A DNA stretch of 64,000 nt from Streptomyces sp. NBC_01428 (GTDB lineage Bacteria > Actinomycetota > Actinomycetes > Streptomycetales > Streptomycetaceae), in assembly GCF_036231965.1 (NCBI RefSeq), contig NZ_CP109499.1:3906001-3970000 (forward strand), in the 5' to 3' direction. Below, one piece after another: positions 56,851 to 64,000 of the stretch. The notes under the pieces are model-generated. The model was not told where the DNA came from. It did no database searches and saw only the letters and a program-made list of their open reading frames with translations. Both the position numbers and the translations under genes were made by a program. Position 1 is the stretch's first letter. The number at the start of each line of letters is the position of its first letter.

Positions 56851-59151
56851 ATGACCACCGCTCCCTGGCGCGATCCCTCGCTGACCGCCGCCGTCCGCGT
56901 CGACGACCTGCTCTCCCGGATGACCCTGGAGGAGAAGACCGCCCAGCTGTACGGCGTGTGGGTGGGCGCGGCCACGGACGGCGACGGGGTCGCCCCGCTC
57001 CAGCACGAGATGACCGCCGGCCACGACTGGGACGAACTGATCACGCTCGGGCTCGGCCAGCTGACCCGCTCCTTCGGCACGGCCCCGGTGGACCCGGAGC
57101 TGGGCGCGCGGGCGCTGGCCCGCGCCCAGCGCGCGATCGCCGACGCCGGCCGCTTCGGCATCCCGGCGGTCGCGCACGAGGAGTGCCTCGCGGGGTTCAC
57201 CGCCTGGCGCGCGACGGCCTACCCCGTCCCGCTCGCGTGGGGCGCCACCTTCGACCCGGGACTGGTCGAGGAGCTGGGCCGGCGCATCGGCGAGGACCTG
57301 CGCTCGGTCGGCGTGCACCAGGGCCTGGCGCCCGTCCTCGACGTGGTCCGCGACCTGCGCTGGGGCCGGGTGGAGGAGACGATCGGCGAGGACCCGTACC
57401 TCGTCGGCACGATCGGCACGGCGTACGTGCGGGGCCTGGAGTCGGCCGGGATCGTCGCCACCCTGAAGCACTTCGCCGGGTACGCGTCCTCGGCGGGCGG
57501 CCGGAACCTGGCTCCGGTGCGGGCGGGCGGACGGGAGTTCGCGGACGTCACGCTGCCGCCGTTCGAGATGGCGCTGCGCGAGGGCGGCGCCCGTTCGGTG
57601 ATGGCGGCGTACAACGAGACGGACGGCGTGCCCGCGTCCGCGGACGCGCGGCTGCTCACCGAACTCCTGCGGGAGCGGTGGGGCTTCACCGGAACCGTGG
57701 TCGCCGACTACTTCGGCGTCGGTTTCCTGCAGACCCTGCACCGGGTCGCCGCGAGCCCCGCCGAGGCGGCCCACGCGGCGCTGGAGGCGGGCATCGACGT
57801 CGAACTGCCGACGGTGAACTGCTACGGGAAGCCCCTGGTGGACGCCGTACGCGGAGGCGGCACCCCGGAGGCGCTGATCGACCGTGCGGCCCGCCGTGTG
57901 CTGCTGCAGAAGTGCGAGCTGGGTCTCCTGGACGAGGACTGGAGGCCGGAGCCCGCGGGTCCCGTCGACCTCGACTCGACGGCCAACCGTGACCTGGCCG
58001 GCCGGCTGGCACAGGCGTCGGTGGTCCTGCTGGACAACCCGGCCGGGGTGCTGCCGCTGGCGCCCGGGATCCGTGTCGCGGTCGTCGGCCCCCGCGCGGC
58101 GGATCCGCTCGCGATGCTCGGCTGCTACTCCTTCCCGTCCCATGTCCTCACGCACCACCCCGACGTCCCGGCGGGCATCGACATCCCCACCGTCCTCGAC
58201 TCCCTGCGTTCCGAACTCCCGGACGCGAAGGTGACGTTCGCCGAGGGCTGCGCCGTCTCGGACCCCGACGCGTCCGGCTTCGCCGAGGCGGTGGCGCGGG
58301 CCTCCGAGGCGGACGTGTGCGTGGCGGTCCTCGGCGACCGGGCCGGACTGTTCGGCCGGGGCACCTCCGGTGAGGGCTGCGACGCCGCGGACCTCCGGCT
58401 GCCCGGCGTGCAGGGCGAGCTGCTGGACGCGCTGGTCGACACCGGCGTCCCGGTGGTGCTCGTCCTGCTGACCGGCCGCCCCTACGCGCTGGGCCGCTGG
58501 GAGGGCCGGCTGGGCGCGGTGGTGCAGGCCTTCTTCCCGGGCGAGGAGGGCGGTCCGGCGGTGGCCGGCGTCCTGTCCGGGCGCGTCGGTCCCTCGGGAC
58601 GGCTCCCGGTGAGCGTGCCGCGGCTGCCCGGGTCCCAGCCGTGGACCTATCTCCAGCCTCCGCTCGGCCTCGCGAACGAGGTCAGCAACCTGGATCCGAC
58701 CCCGCTGCACGCCTTCGGCCACGGCCTCTCGTACACGTCGTTCGCGTGGGAGGACTTCCAGGGCGGGGACACCGAGATCACCACGGACGGCTCCTACGAG
58801 GTCTCGCTCACCGTCCGCAACACGGGCGACCGCGACGGCACCGAGGTCGTCCAGCTCTACCTGCACGACCCGGTGGCGTCGGTGACGCGTCCGGACGTGC
58901 GCCTGATCGGCTACCGGCGTCTGGACCTGGCGCCCGGGGAGTCCCGCCGGGTCACCTTCGGCTTCCACGCCGACCTGTCGGCCTTCACCGACCGCGCGGG
59001 CGAGCGGGTGGTCGAGCCGGGGGTGCTGGAGCTGCGGCTGGGGGCGTCGAGCGCGGAGGCGCGGCACACCGCGCGGCTGACACTGACCGGGCCGCGACGG
59101 GTGACGGGCACGGACCGGCGGCTGCGTTGCGAGGTGTCGACGGGCGTCTGA
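56851..59151 (+). CDS. Glycoside hydrolase family 3 (beta-glucosidase/beta-xylosidase)
   Basis: A 766-residue GH3 enzyme without a signal peptide, so it cleaves imported oligosaccharides in the cytoplasm. The nucleophile is probably D286 in TVVADYFGV. KHFAGY near residue 206 and the EETIGEDPYLVG stretch are family hallmarks. The second GH3 domain spans about residues 390-610, and a fibronectin III-like domain about 650-740. CAGGAG lies upstream of the ATG. Last gene of the operon; sugar could be xylobiose, cellobiose or similar. Confidence 0.93.
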   Translation: MTTAPWRDPSLTAAVRVDDLLSRMTLEEKTAQLYGVWVGAATDGDGVAPLQHEMTAGHDWDELITLGLGQLTRSFGTAPVDPELGARALARAQRAIADAGRFGIPAVAHEECLAGFTAWRATAYPVPLAWGATFDPGLVEELGRRIGEDLRSVGVHQGLAPVLDVVRDLRWGRVEETIGEDPYLVGTIGTAYVRGLESAGIVATLKHFAGYASSAGGRNLAPVRAGGREFADVTLPPFEMALREGGARSVMAAYNETDGVPASADARLLTELLRERWGFTGTVVADYFGVGFLQTLHRVAASPAEAAHAALEAGIDVELPTVNCYGKPLVDAVRGGGTPEALIDRAARRVLLQKCELGLLDEDWRPEPAGPVDLDSTANRDLAGRLAQASVVLLDNPAGVLPLAPGIRVAVVGPRAADPLAMLGCYSFPSHVLTHHPDVPAGIDIPTVLDSLRSELPDAKVTFAEGCAVSDPDASGFAEAVARASEADVCVAVLGDRAGLFGRGTSGEGCDAADLRLPGVQGELLDALVDTGVPVVLVLLTGRPYALGRWEGRLGAVVQAFFPGEEGGPAVAGVLSGRVGPSGRLPVSVPRLPGSQPWTYLQPPLGLANEVSNLDPTPLHAFGHGLSYTSFAWEDFQGGDTEITTDGSYEVSLTVRNTGDRDGTEVVQLYLHDPVASVTRPDVRLIGYRRLDLAPGESRRVTFGFHADLSAFTDRAGERVVEPGVLELRLGASSAEARHTARLTLTGPRRVTGTDRRLRCEVSTGV

Positions 59152-59282
59152 CGTTCACCGCGGAGCCTCCCGCGAACAGGTCCGGGGGTGCCCTCGTGGG
59201 GTCGGGTGGATCAGGTCCGCCGTCTCGCCGAGGGCGCCTCCGGCGAGGGCTCCCGGCCCCCTCGGTGCCGACAGGCGCCCCG

Positions 59283-59540
59283 TCAGTCCCCGGCCACCGA
59301 CTCGAACCGCCACCGGTGCACGGCACGGGTCACCAAATCCCCGTCCGGCTCCGGGAGTTCGGGCAGATCGGCGTCGTAGGCGGCGTCCCACCAGGTGATG
59401 ACGAGGACCCGGTCCTGCGGCGCCCGCAGGACCTCGCGCCGCACCGGCGCCCCCGCGACCTCCTGCCGCCGCACCCAGGCGAGCAGGTCGTCGCCCCGGC
59501 CGGCGACCGCCCGGGCCTCCCACATCAGCGCGACGGTCAC
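59283..59540 (-). CDS. Small conserved protein after tsaD
   Basis: An 85-residue protein beginning [20 protein letters not shown], possibly an antibiotic-biosynthesis-monooxygenase-like ferredoxin fold ([10 protein letters not shown]). The GTG start overlaps the tsaD stop by 4 bases (GTGA), so it is translated with tsaD. Function unknown. Confidence 0.65.
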   Translation of the reverse strand: MTVALMWEARAVAGRGDDLLAWVRRQEVAGAPVRREVLRAPQDRVLVITWWDAAYDADLPELPEPDGDLVTRAVHRWRFESVAGD

Positions 59541-60640
59541 GAGTAGAGGTTCTCCTTCGACACCTCGTGCACGTGATCGTGCGTGTGCGTGTGCGTGTGC
59601 CCCGGCACGTGCGGGTCGGTCACCGGCAGGGAGGAGTCCGCGGACAGGTCCCAGTCGGAGGCGGCGCGGTTGCGGGCGACCATCTCGGCGCCGAGCGCGG
59701 CCACCATCGCGCCGTTGTCCGTGCACAGCTTCGGACGCGGCACCCGCAGCCGGATCCCGGCGGCCTCGCAGCGCTCCTGGGCGAGCACGCGCAGCCGCGA
59801 GTTGGCGGCCACCCCGCCGCCGATCATCAGGTGGTCGACACCCTGGTCCTTGCAGGCCCGGACGGCCTTGCGGGTGAGTACGTCCACCACGGCCTCCTGG
59901 AACGACGCGGCGACGTCGCGCACCGGCACGTCCTCCCCCGCCGCCCGCCTGGCCTCGATCCAGCGGGCCACGGCGGTCTTCAGACCGGAGAAGGAGAAGT
60001 CGTACGCCGGGTCGCGCGGTCCGGTCAGACCGCGCGGGAACGCGATCGCCTTCGGGTCGCCCTCCTTCGCGTACCGGTCGATGACCGGACCGCCGGGGAA
60101 GCCGAGGTTCAGGACGCGCGCGATCTTGTCGAAGGCCTCGCCGGCCGCGTCGTCGATGGTCGCGCCCATCGGCCGTACGTCGGAGGTGATGTCGGTGGAG
60201 AGCAGCAGCGAGGAGTGCCCGCCGGACACCAGCAGGGCCATCGTCGGCTCGGGCAGCGCGCCGTGCTCCAGCTGGTCCACGCAGATGTGGGAGGCGAGGT
60301 GGTTGACGCCGTACAGGGGCTTGCCGAGCGCGTACGCGTACGCCTTGGCGGCCGAGACGCCGACGAGCAGCGCGCCGGCGAGACCGGGCCCCGCGGTGAC
60401 GGCGATGCCGTCCAGGTCCCTGGCCGAGACCCCGGCCTCCTTCAGCGCCCGCTCGATGGTCGGGACCATCGCCTCCAGGTGCGCGCGGGAGGCGACCTCG
60501 GGCACGACACCGCCGAAGCGGGCGTGCTCGTCGACGCTCGACGCGATCGCGTCCGCGAGCAGCGTGGTGCCGCGGACGATGCCGACACCGGTCTCGTCGC
60601 AGGAGGTCTCGATGCCGAGGACGAGAGGTTCGTCAGCCAT
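59537..60640 (-). CDS. tsaD: TsaD: tRNA N6-threonylcarbamoyladenosine synthase, catalytic subunit
   Basis: A 367-residue TsaD (Kae1/YgjD). It transfers threonylcarbamoyl to A37 of ANN-decoding tRNAs, together with TsaB and Tsa[37 protein letters not shown] (metal site) and [12 protein letters not shown] are intact. An extra C-terminal tail rich in histidine ([21 protein letters not shown]) is encoded by a GCGTGT repeat. Overlaps rimI by 8 bases. Confidence 0.96.
   Translation of the reverse strand: MADEPLVLGIETSCDETGVGIVRGTTLLADAIASSVDEHARFGGVVPEVASRAHLEAMVPTIERALKEAGVSARDLDGIAVTAGPGLAGALLVGVSAAKAYAYALGKPLYGVNHLASHICVDQLEHGALPEPTMALLVSGGHSSLLLSTDITSDVRPMGATIDDAAGEAFDKIARVLNLGFPGGPVIDRYAKEGDPKAIAFPRGLTGPRDPAYDFSFSGLKTAVARWIEARRAAGEDVPVRDVAASFQEAVVDVLTRKAVRACKDQGVDHLMIGGGVAANSRLRVLAQERCEAAGIRLRVPRPKLCTDNGAMVAALGAEMVARNRAASDWDLSADSSLPVTDPHVPGHTHTHTHDHVHEVSKENLYS
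59579..59600. repeat. GCGTGT tandem repeat in tsaD
   Basis: A 22-base stretch of alternating GCGTGT units that encodes the His-Thr repeats of the TsaD tail. Length changes by 6 bases would keep the frame. Confidence 0.8.
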
Positions 60641-61127
60641 GGGTCTCTGTTCCTTGTACGGAGGAGGAGGGGTCGTGCAGGCGCATCACCAGGGCGTCCA
60701 CGTTCCCCGGCTGGTAGTAGCCGCGCCGGAAGCCGATGGGCTCGAAGCCGAAGCGCTCGTAGAGCTTCTGCGCGCGCACGTTGTCCACGCGGCACTCGAG
60801 CATCACCTCGGCGCAGTCGAAGGCGCTCGCGGCCCGCAGCAGTTCGGTGAGCAGCCGGGCGCCGAGGCCGGTGCCCCACTGGTCCCGGCGTACGGCGATG
60901 GTCTGCACGTCGCCGAGGTCGCCCGAGGCGGCGAGCCCCGCGTACCCGACGAGGAGGTCGCCGTCGCGGGCCACCAGATAGCGGCGGGTGGCCTGCGGCC
61001 CGCGCGCGTGGGCCAGCTCGGACCAGAACATGCCCCGGGACCAGGCGTCGACGGGGAAGAGTTCCTTCTCCAGCTCCAGTACGGGATCGATGTCCCACCA
61101 GCGCATCTCGCGCAGCTCGGCGGTCAC
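60633..61127 (-). CDS. rimI: RimI: ribosomal protein alanine N-acetyltransferase
   Basis: A 164-residue GNAT acetyltransferase. The acetyl-CoA loop is [19 protein letters not shown] near residue 80. [22 protein letters not shown] and [15 protein letters not shown] are typical of RimI, which acetylates ribosomal protein S18. GTG start overlapping the tsaB stop by 4 bases; tsaB-rimI-tsaD order is common in actinobacteria. Confidence 0.93.
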   Translation of the reverse strand: MTAELREMRWWDIDPVLELEKELFPVDAWSRGMFWSELAHARGPQATRRYLVARDGDLLVGYAGLAASGDLGDVQTIAVRRDQWGTGLGARLLTELLRAASAFDCAEVMLECRVDNVRAQKLYERFGFEPIGFRRGYYQPGNVDALVMRLHDPSSSVQGTETHG

Positions 61128-61777
61128 TTGGGGGTGACCACCTTGTAGTTCTCGGGGACCTGGGCGTCCGGGCGGCGCAGGTACAGCGGCCGGGGCGGCT
61201 CCAGTTCCTCGCCCGCGGCGAGCTTCTCGGCGGCCAGCGAGGCGAGCGCGGCGGCCGAGACGTGCTCGGGCGAGCGGGCGTCCGGGAAGGTGTCGGGGTA
61301 GAGGAGGGCGCCCGCGCCGACGGCGGGCAGCCCGGCGACCGACGCGGCGATCTCGGCGGGGCGGTCCACGGCGGGGTCCGACACCCGGGTGCGGGGGTCG
61401 GTGTACCGCGCCCAGTAGACCTCCTTGCGGCGGGCGTCCGTGGCGACGACGAAGGGACCCTCCACGTCGGCCGCGTACGCGAGCCCGTCGAGGGTGCACA
61501 GACCGTGGACGGGCACGCCGAGGGCGAGTCCGAAGGTGTCGGCGGTCATGAGGCCGACCCGCAGGCCGGTGTACGGGCCGGGGCCGACGCCCACGACGAC
61601 GCCGGTGACGGCGTCCAGCCCGAGACCGGCCTCGGTGAGCACCCGGTCGACGGCCGGCAGCAGCAGTTCCCCGTGCCGTCGCGCGTCCACCTGGCTCGAC
61701 GAGGCGACGACGGCCGTCCCGTCGTGCAGGGCGACGGTGACGGCGGGGGTGGCGGTATCCAGAGCGAGCAAGAGCAC
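61124..61777 (-). CDS. tsaB: TsaB: tRNA t6A37 modification protein
   Basis: A 217-residue TsaB (YeaZ), a TsaD-like scaffold without its metal site. MLLLALDTATPAVTVALHDG opens the ASKHA fold and VVGVGPGPYTGLRVGL is diagnostic. It bridges TsaD and TsaE. GTG start. First gene of the tsaB-rimI-tsaD operon. Confidence 0.94.
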   Translation of the reverse strand: MLLLALDTATPAVTVALHDGTAVVASSSQVDARRHGELLLPAVDRVLTEAGLGLDAVTGVVVGVGPGPYTGLRVGLMTADTFGLALGVPVHGLCTLDGLAYAADVEGPFVVATDARRKEVYWARYTDPRTRVSDPAVDRPAEIAASVAGLPAVGAGALLYPDTFPDARSPEHVSAAALASLAAEKLAAGEELEPPRPLYLRRPDAQVPENYKVVTPK

Positions 61778-61887
61778 GCAAACAGCCTACGGCGCCCGAG
61801 CCGGACGTACGGCCGCCCGGGAGTCCCGTCCCTCTGCTGCTACCGTCACAGCAAAGACGTACGAAGGTCGAGAGGTGGGCACACAAG

Positions 61888-62442
61888 GTGGCTAGGAGCA
61901 GCTCGGGATTCGTGGCCGGGCTCACCGTGGCGGCTCTCGCCGTAGTCGGCTTCCTCGCCTACCAGGCGTCCGCGAGCGTTCCGGACACCCTGGGCAAACC
62001 GAACGCGAGCGCGACACCGAAGGCCTCCACGTCGAAGGCGCCCCGGGACAAGAAGAACCCCGCCGCGCTGCCCGGCCGGTCCGGCAGCGGCGAGCGGGTC
62101 GTGTACTCGACGGACGACGACCGCGTGTGGCTGGTCGGCGGGAACAACAAGGTGCGGCGCACCTTCGAGGTCACCCCCGGCACGGTCGACCCGGCTCCCG
62201 GCACCTACGCGGTGACGACACGGTCGGGCTCCCTCACCGGGTCCGACGGCGTGGCGATCGAGCACCTCGTGCGGTTCACGCTGGTCAACGGCGTCGCGAT
62301 CGGGTTCAGCGCGGCGGTGGACGGCTCCACGACCGCGCCGGACCCCAGCAAGAAGCTCGGCGGCATCCGGACGTCCCGCGCCGACGCGAACGCGATGTGG
62401 GAGTTCGCCGTGGTCAACGTGAAGGTCGTCGTCATCAAGTAG
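61888..62442 (+). CDS. Exported YkuD-like protein lacking catalytic His and Cys
   Basis: A 184-residue protein with an N-terminal membrane helix (about residues 8-28) and a Ser/Thr/Lys-rich linker. The C-terminal half follows an L,D-transpeptidase (YkuD) pattern: RVVYSTDDDRVWLVGGNNK, APGTYAVTTRS, EHLVRFTLVNGVAIGF, then RADANAMWEFAVVNVKVVVIK. The catalytic SHGCIR motif is missing: the corresponding place reads KKLGGIRTSRADA, and the GFH histidine is Ser. It is probably a wall-binding or regulatory relative without enzyme activity. It points away from tsaB and interrupts the tsa gene cluster. AGAGG-type site precedes the GTG. Confidence 0.7.
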   Translation: MARSSSGFVAGLTVAALAVVGFLAYQASASVPDTLGKPNASATPKASTSKAPRDKKNPAALPGRSGSGERVVYSTDDDRVWLVGGNNKVRRTFEVTPGTVDPAPGTYAVTTRSGSLTGSDGVAIEHLVRFTLVNGVAIGFSAAVDGSTTAPDPSKKLGGIRTSRADANAMWEFAVVNVKVVVIK

Positions 62443-62469
62443 GACGGTGCGTACGGCCCGGCGGATCCG

Positions 62470-62682
62470 TCAGGCGGCCCTGCGGGGTTCCTCGGCGGAG
62501 GCCCGGTGGGCACGGTCCGTGGTGTGCGGCTCGCCCAGGGGCGCGCGGGGCGGCCGGGAGACCGCCTCCGCCGCGGCGGAGGCCGCCAGCAGGTCCCTCA
62601 TCGACACCCCGCCCGTCGCGCGCGGCACCACCGGCAGCTCACGGTCCGCGGCCGGCACTGCGGCCGACTCTGAAGCCGACAT
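62470..62682 (-). CDS. Small unknown protein behind a palindromic operator
   Basis: A 70-residue Ala/Glu/Arg-rich protein starting MSASESAAVPAADRELPV, with a short helix MRDLLAASAAAEAV. No known family. The 20-base palindrome 31 bases upstream of its ATG supports a real regulated gene. Ribosome site GGAGG precedes the ATG. Confidence 0.55.
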   Translation of the reverse strand: MSASESAAVPAADRELPVVPRATGGVSMRDLLAASAAAEAVSRPPRAPLGEPHTTDRAHRASAEEPRRAA

Positions 62683-62712
62683 GGACGCCTCCTGGGGCTT
62701 CGGGGGCCAGCG

Positions 62713-62732
62713 TGGTTAGGTAGACCTAACCA
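62713..62732 (-). promoter_or_regulatory. 20-base palindrome with iron-box-like half-sites
   Basis: TGGTTAGGT, AG, ACCTAACCA: perfect 9-base arms. TTAGGT and ACCTAA are the half-sites of DtxR/DmdR iron boxes, but here they are 2 bases apart rather than 7. It is well placed to control the 70-residue protein gene. Confidence 0.6.
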
Positions 62733-62870
62733 CGCACTGGAGTCCATGTGACCACGGGCGGGACACCGAACGCAATATCTTGCCGACGTCCTGTCGGATA
62801 CTTGGCCGAACGTACGAACCGCCCGGCGACACGGCGGCGGTCCGGGCCGGTGGCCCGGCGCTCGTGCCGG

Positions 62871-63404
62871 TCAGCCGGCGAGGGTGTCCAGGGCGGTGGT
62901 GGCCCAGCGCTCGCCGAGGCCGGTGAGCGTCACGTGCCGCACCTCGTCCGTGGTGTCGCCGACGGCACGGTGGATGACGACGTTCAGCCGGTCGTCGGTC
63001 AGCTCCTCGACCTTGCCCTCGCCCCACTCCACGACGATCACGGAGTCGGACAGCGAGACGTCGAGGTCGAGGTCCTCCATCTCGTCGAGCCCGCCCCCCA
63101 GGCGGTACGCGTCGACGTGCACCAGCGGCGGGCCCTCGACGAGGGAGGGGTGCACCCGGGCGATGACGAAGGTCGGGGAGGTGACCGCGCCGCGCACGCC
63201 GAGCCCCTCGCCGAGGCCCCGGGTCAGCGTCGTCTTGCCCGCCCCCAGTTCGCCGTTCAGCATCACGAGGTCGCCGGCGCGCAGCAGCCGGGCCAGCCTG
63301 CGGCCCAGCTCCTGCATCTGTTCGGGGGAGGTCACGGTGATCTGCGCGCCGGCCGCGTCCCGCGTGGACTCAGCCGGGTTGTGCGCTGCTGCTGGTGCTT
63401 CCAT
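62871..63404 (-). CDS. tsaE: TsaE: ATPase of tRNA t6A37 synthesis
   Basis: A 177-residue TsaE (YjeE). Walker A GELGAGKTTLTRGLGE, SPTFVIARV, HVDAYRLGG and VIVVEWGEGKVEEL are all present. It drives turnover of the TsaBD complex with ATP. The start is taken at ATG 63404; a GTG at 63410 is possible. Its start overlaps the end of the upstream hydrolase gene. Confidence 0.93.
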   Translation of the reverse strand: MEAPAAAHNPAESTRDAAGAQITVTSPEQMQELGRRLARLLRAGDLVMLNGELGAGKTTLTRGLGEGLGVRGAVTSPTFVIARVHPSLVEGPPLVHVDAYRLGGGLDEMEDLDLDVSLSDSVIVVEWGEGKVEELTDDRLNVVIHRAVGDTTDEVRHVTLTGLGERWATTALDTLAG

Positions 63405-64000
63405 AGCCACCCACCGTAGCTCCTGCCGGGACGGCTCCCGCGCGTACCAGGAGGTCGGCGAGGCGGTCGGTGACGACCTCGGGATGCTCCAGCATGACGA
63501 GGTGTCCCGCGTCGGGGACGAGCACCAGCTCGGCGTCCGGCAGCAGGTCGGCGATGGCCTCGCTGTGCTCGCTCGGTGTCACCAGGTCCTTGACGCCGGC
63601 GAGGACGAGGACGGGCAGTTCGGCGAAGTGGGCGAGCGCGGCCGTCTTGTCGTGGTCGGTGAACGCCGGGTAGAACTCGGCGACCACGTCGATCGGCGTG
63701 CCCTCGATCATCCGTTCGGCGAACCGCTCGATCGCCGGGTCGACGTCCCGGCCGGCGAACGAGTAGCGCTTGATGACCCCGGCGAACAGGTCGGCGGTGG
63801 CCCGCCGTCCGCGCTCGACCAGGGCGGCCTGCTGCCCGAGCGCCTTCAGCACACCGGGGAGCACCCGCCGGACGGCGTTGACGCCCGCGACCGGCAGGCC
63901 GAAGTTGACCTCGCCGAGCCGCCCCGACGACGTGCCGACCAGGGCCACGGCGACGACCCGTTCGCGGATCAGCTCGGGGAACCGGTCGGCCAGCGCCATC
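63370..64000 (-). CDS. Alpha/beta hydrolase, N-terminus cut by window edge
   Basis: The C-terminal 210 residues of an alpha/beta hydrolase; the nucleophile elbow lies off the window. The first visible residues MALADRFPELIRERVVAVAL follow the usual G-x-S-x-G helix. The acid is in LVLAGVKDLVTP and the His in VPDAGHLVMLEHPEVV. Overlaps tsaE by 35 bases. Substrate unknown. Confidence 0.85.
   Translation of the reverse strand, partial: MALADRFPELIRERVVAVALVGTSSGRLGEVNFGLPVAGVNAVRRVLPGVLKALGQQAALVERGRRATADLFAGVIKRYSFAGRDVDPAIERFAERMIEGTPIDVVAEFYPAFTDHDKTAALAHFAELPVLVLAGVKDLVTPSEHSEAIADLLPDAELVLVPDAGHLVMLEHPEVVTDRLADLLVRAGAVPAGATVGGYGSTSSSAQPG

Noticed and set aside
59225-59246. Hairpin between the GH3 gene and the small gene after tsaD
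   Set aside because: Only about 6 pairs (TCGCCG/CGGCGA), too weak to call a terminator.
62783-62797. Hairpin after tsaE
   Set aside because: A 5-base stem (CCGAC/GTCGG) is not sufficient for a terminator call.

Overview
The window is high-GC actinobacterial DNA and almost certainly Streptomyces chromosome. The evidence is the developmental pair whiD/bldM, a BldN-type promoter in front of bldM, a GroEL with a histidine-rich tail, an ECF sigma factor paired with a DGPF protein, XRE/DUF397 gene pairs, and many GTG starts with 4-base GTGA overlaps. The flanks are core genome. From the left come the end of a nucleotide-sugar dehydrogenase gene, two small membrane-protein genes, two IMP dehydrogenase-family genes (guaB-like and guaB), an ECF sigma gene (shbA-like), bldM, whiD, then LysR, MOSC and SDR genes (to 10.0 kb). 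The core resumes at 43.8 kb with groEL-groES under a double CIRCE operator. As I recall, this order is the conserved SCO4761-SCO4771 block of S. coelicolor, so about 33 kb has been inserted between the SDR gene and groEL.

The insertion (10.2-43.7 kb) is a defence island built on a complete type 2 BREX / phage growth limitation (Pgl) system: pglW (NERD + two kinase-like domains), pglX (adenine methyltransferase), pglY (ATPase), pglZ (alkaline-phosphatase fold), brxD (ATPase) and brxHI (Lhr-like helicase). The last four overlap by 1-4 bases in one operon. The set is split by two accessory blocks. Between pglW and pglX are a DUF3320-like pseudogene with an in-frame stop, a 962-residue protein with two dsRNA-binding-like domains around a degenerate RNase III-like domain, a decayed copy of the pglX 5' end, a two-gene XRE/glycine-zipper membrane module, two unknown minus-strand genes, and a DUF3293 gene with a small zinc-ribbon-like partner. 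Between pglX and pglY are an XRE/DUF397 pair, a winged-helix-like protein, a NYN nuclease, a HATPase, and a coupled minus-strand trio (HEPN-like, ParA-like, P-loop ATPase). The RNase III/dsRBD protein and the HEPN/ParA/ATPase trio are the best candidates for undescribed defence components.

Right of groES lie two overlapping lipoprotein polysaccharide-deacetylase genes, a class I methyltransferase with a THUMP-like tail, an ECF42-type sigma factor with its DGPF partner, and a secreted FG-GAP protein. Then comes a sugar-uptake locus: a LacI repressor divergent from a Tat-lipoprotein binding protein, two permeases and a GH3 glycosidase, with a recognisable promoter and operator. The last segment carries the tRNA t6A37 genes tsaD, tsaB and tsaE with rimI, interrupted by a YkuD-like protein without catalytic residues and a small unknown gene. 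An alpha/beta hydrolase gene runs off the right edge.

No tRNA, rRNA, CRISPR array, transposase or integrase was seen. Function calls come from motifs read by eye; no database search was possible.
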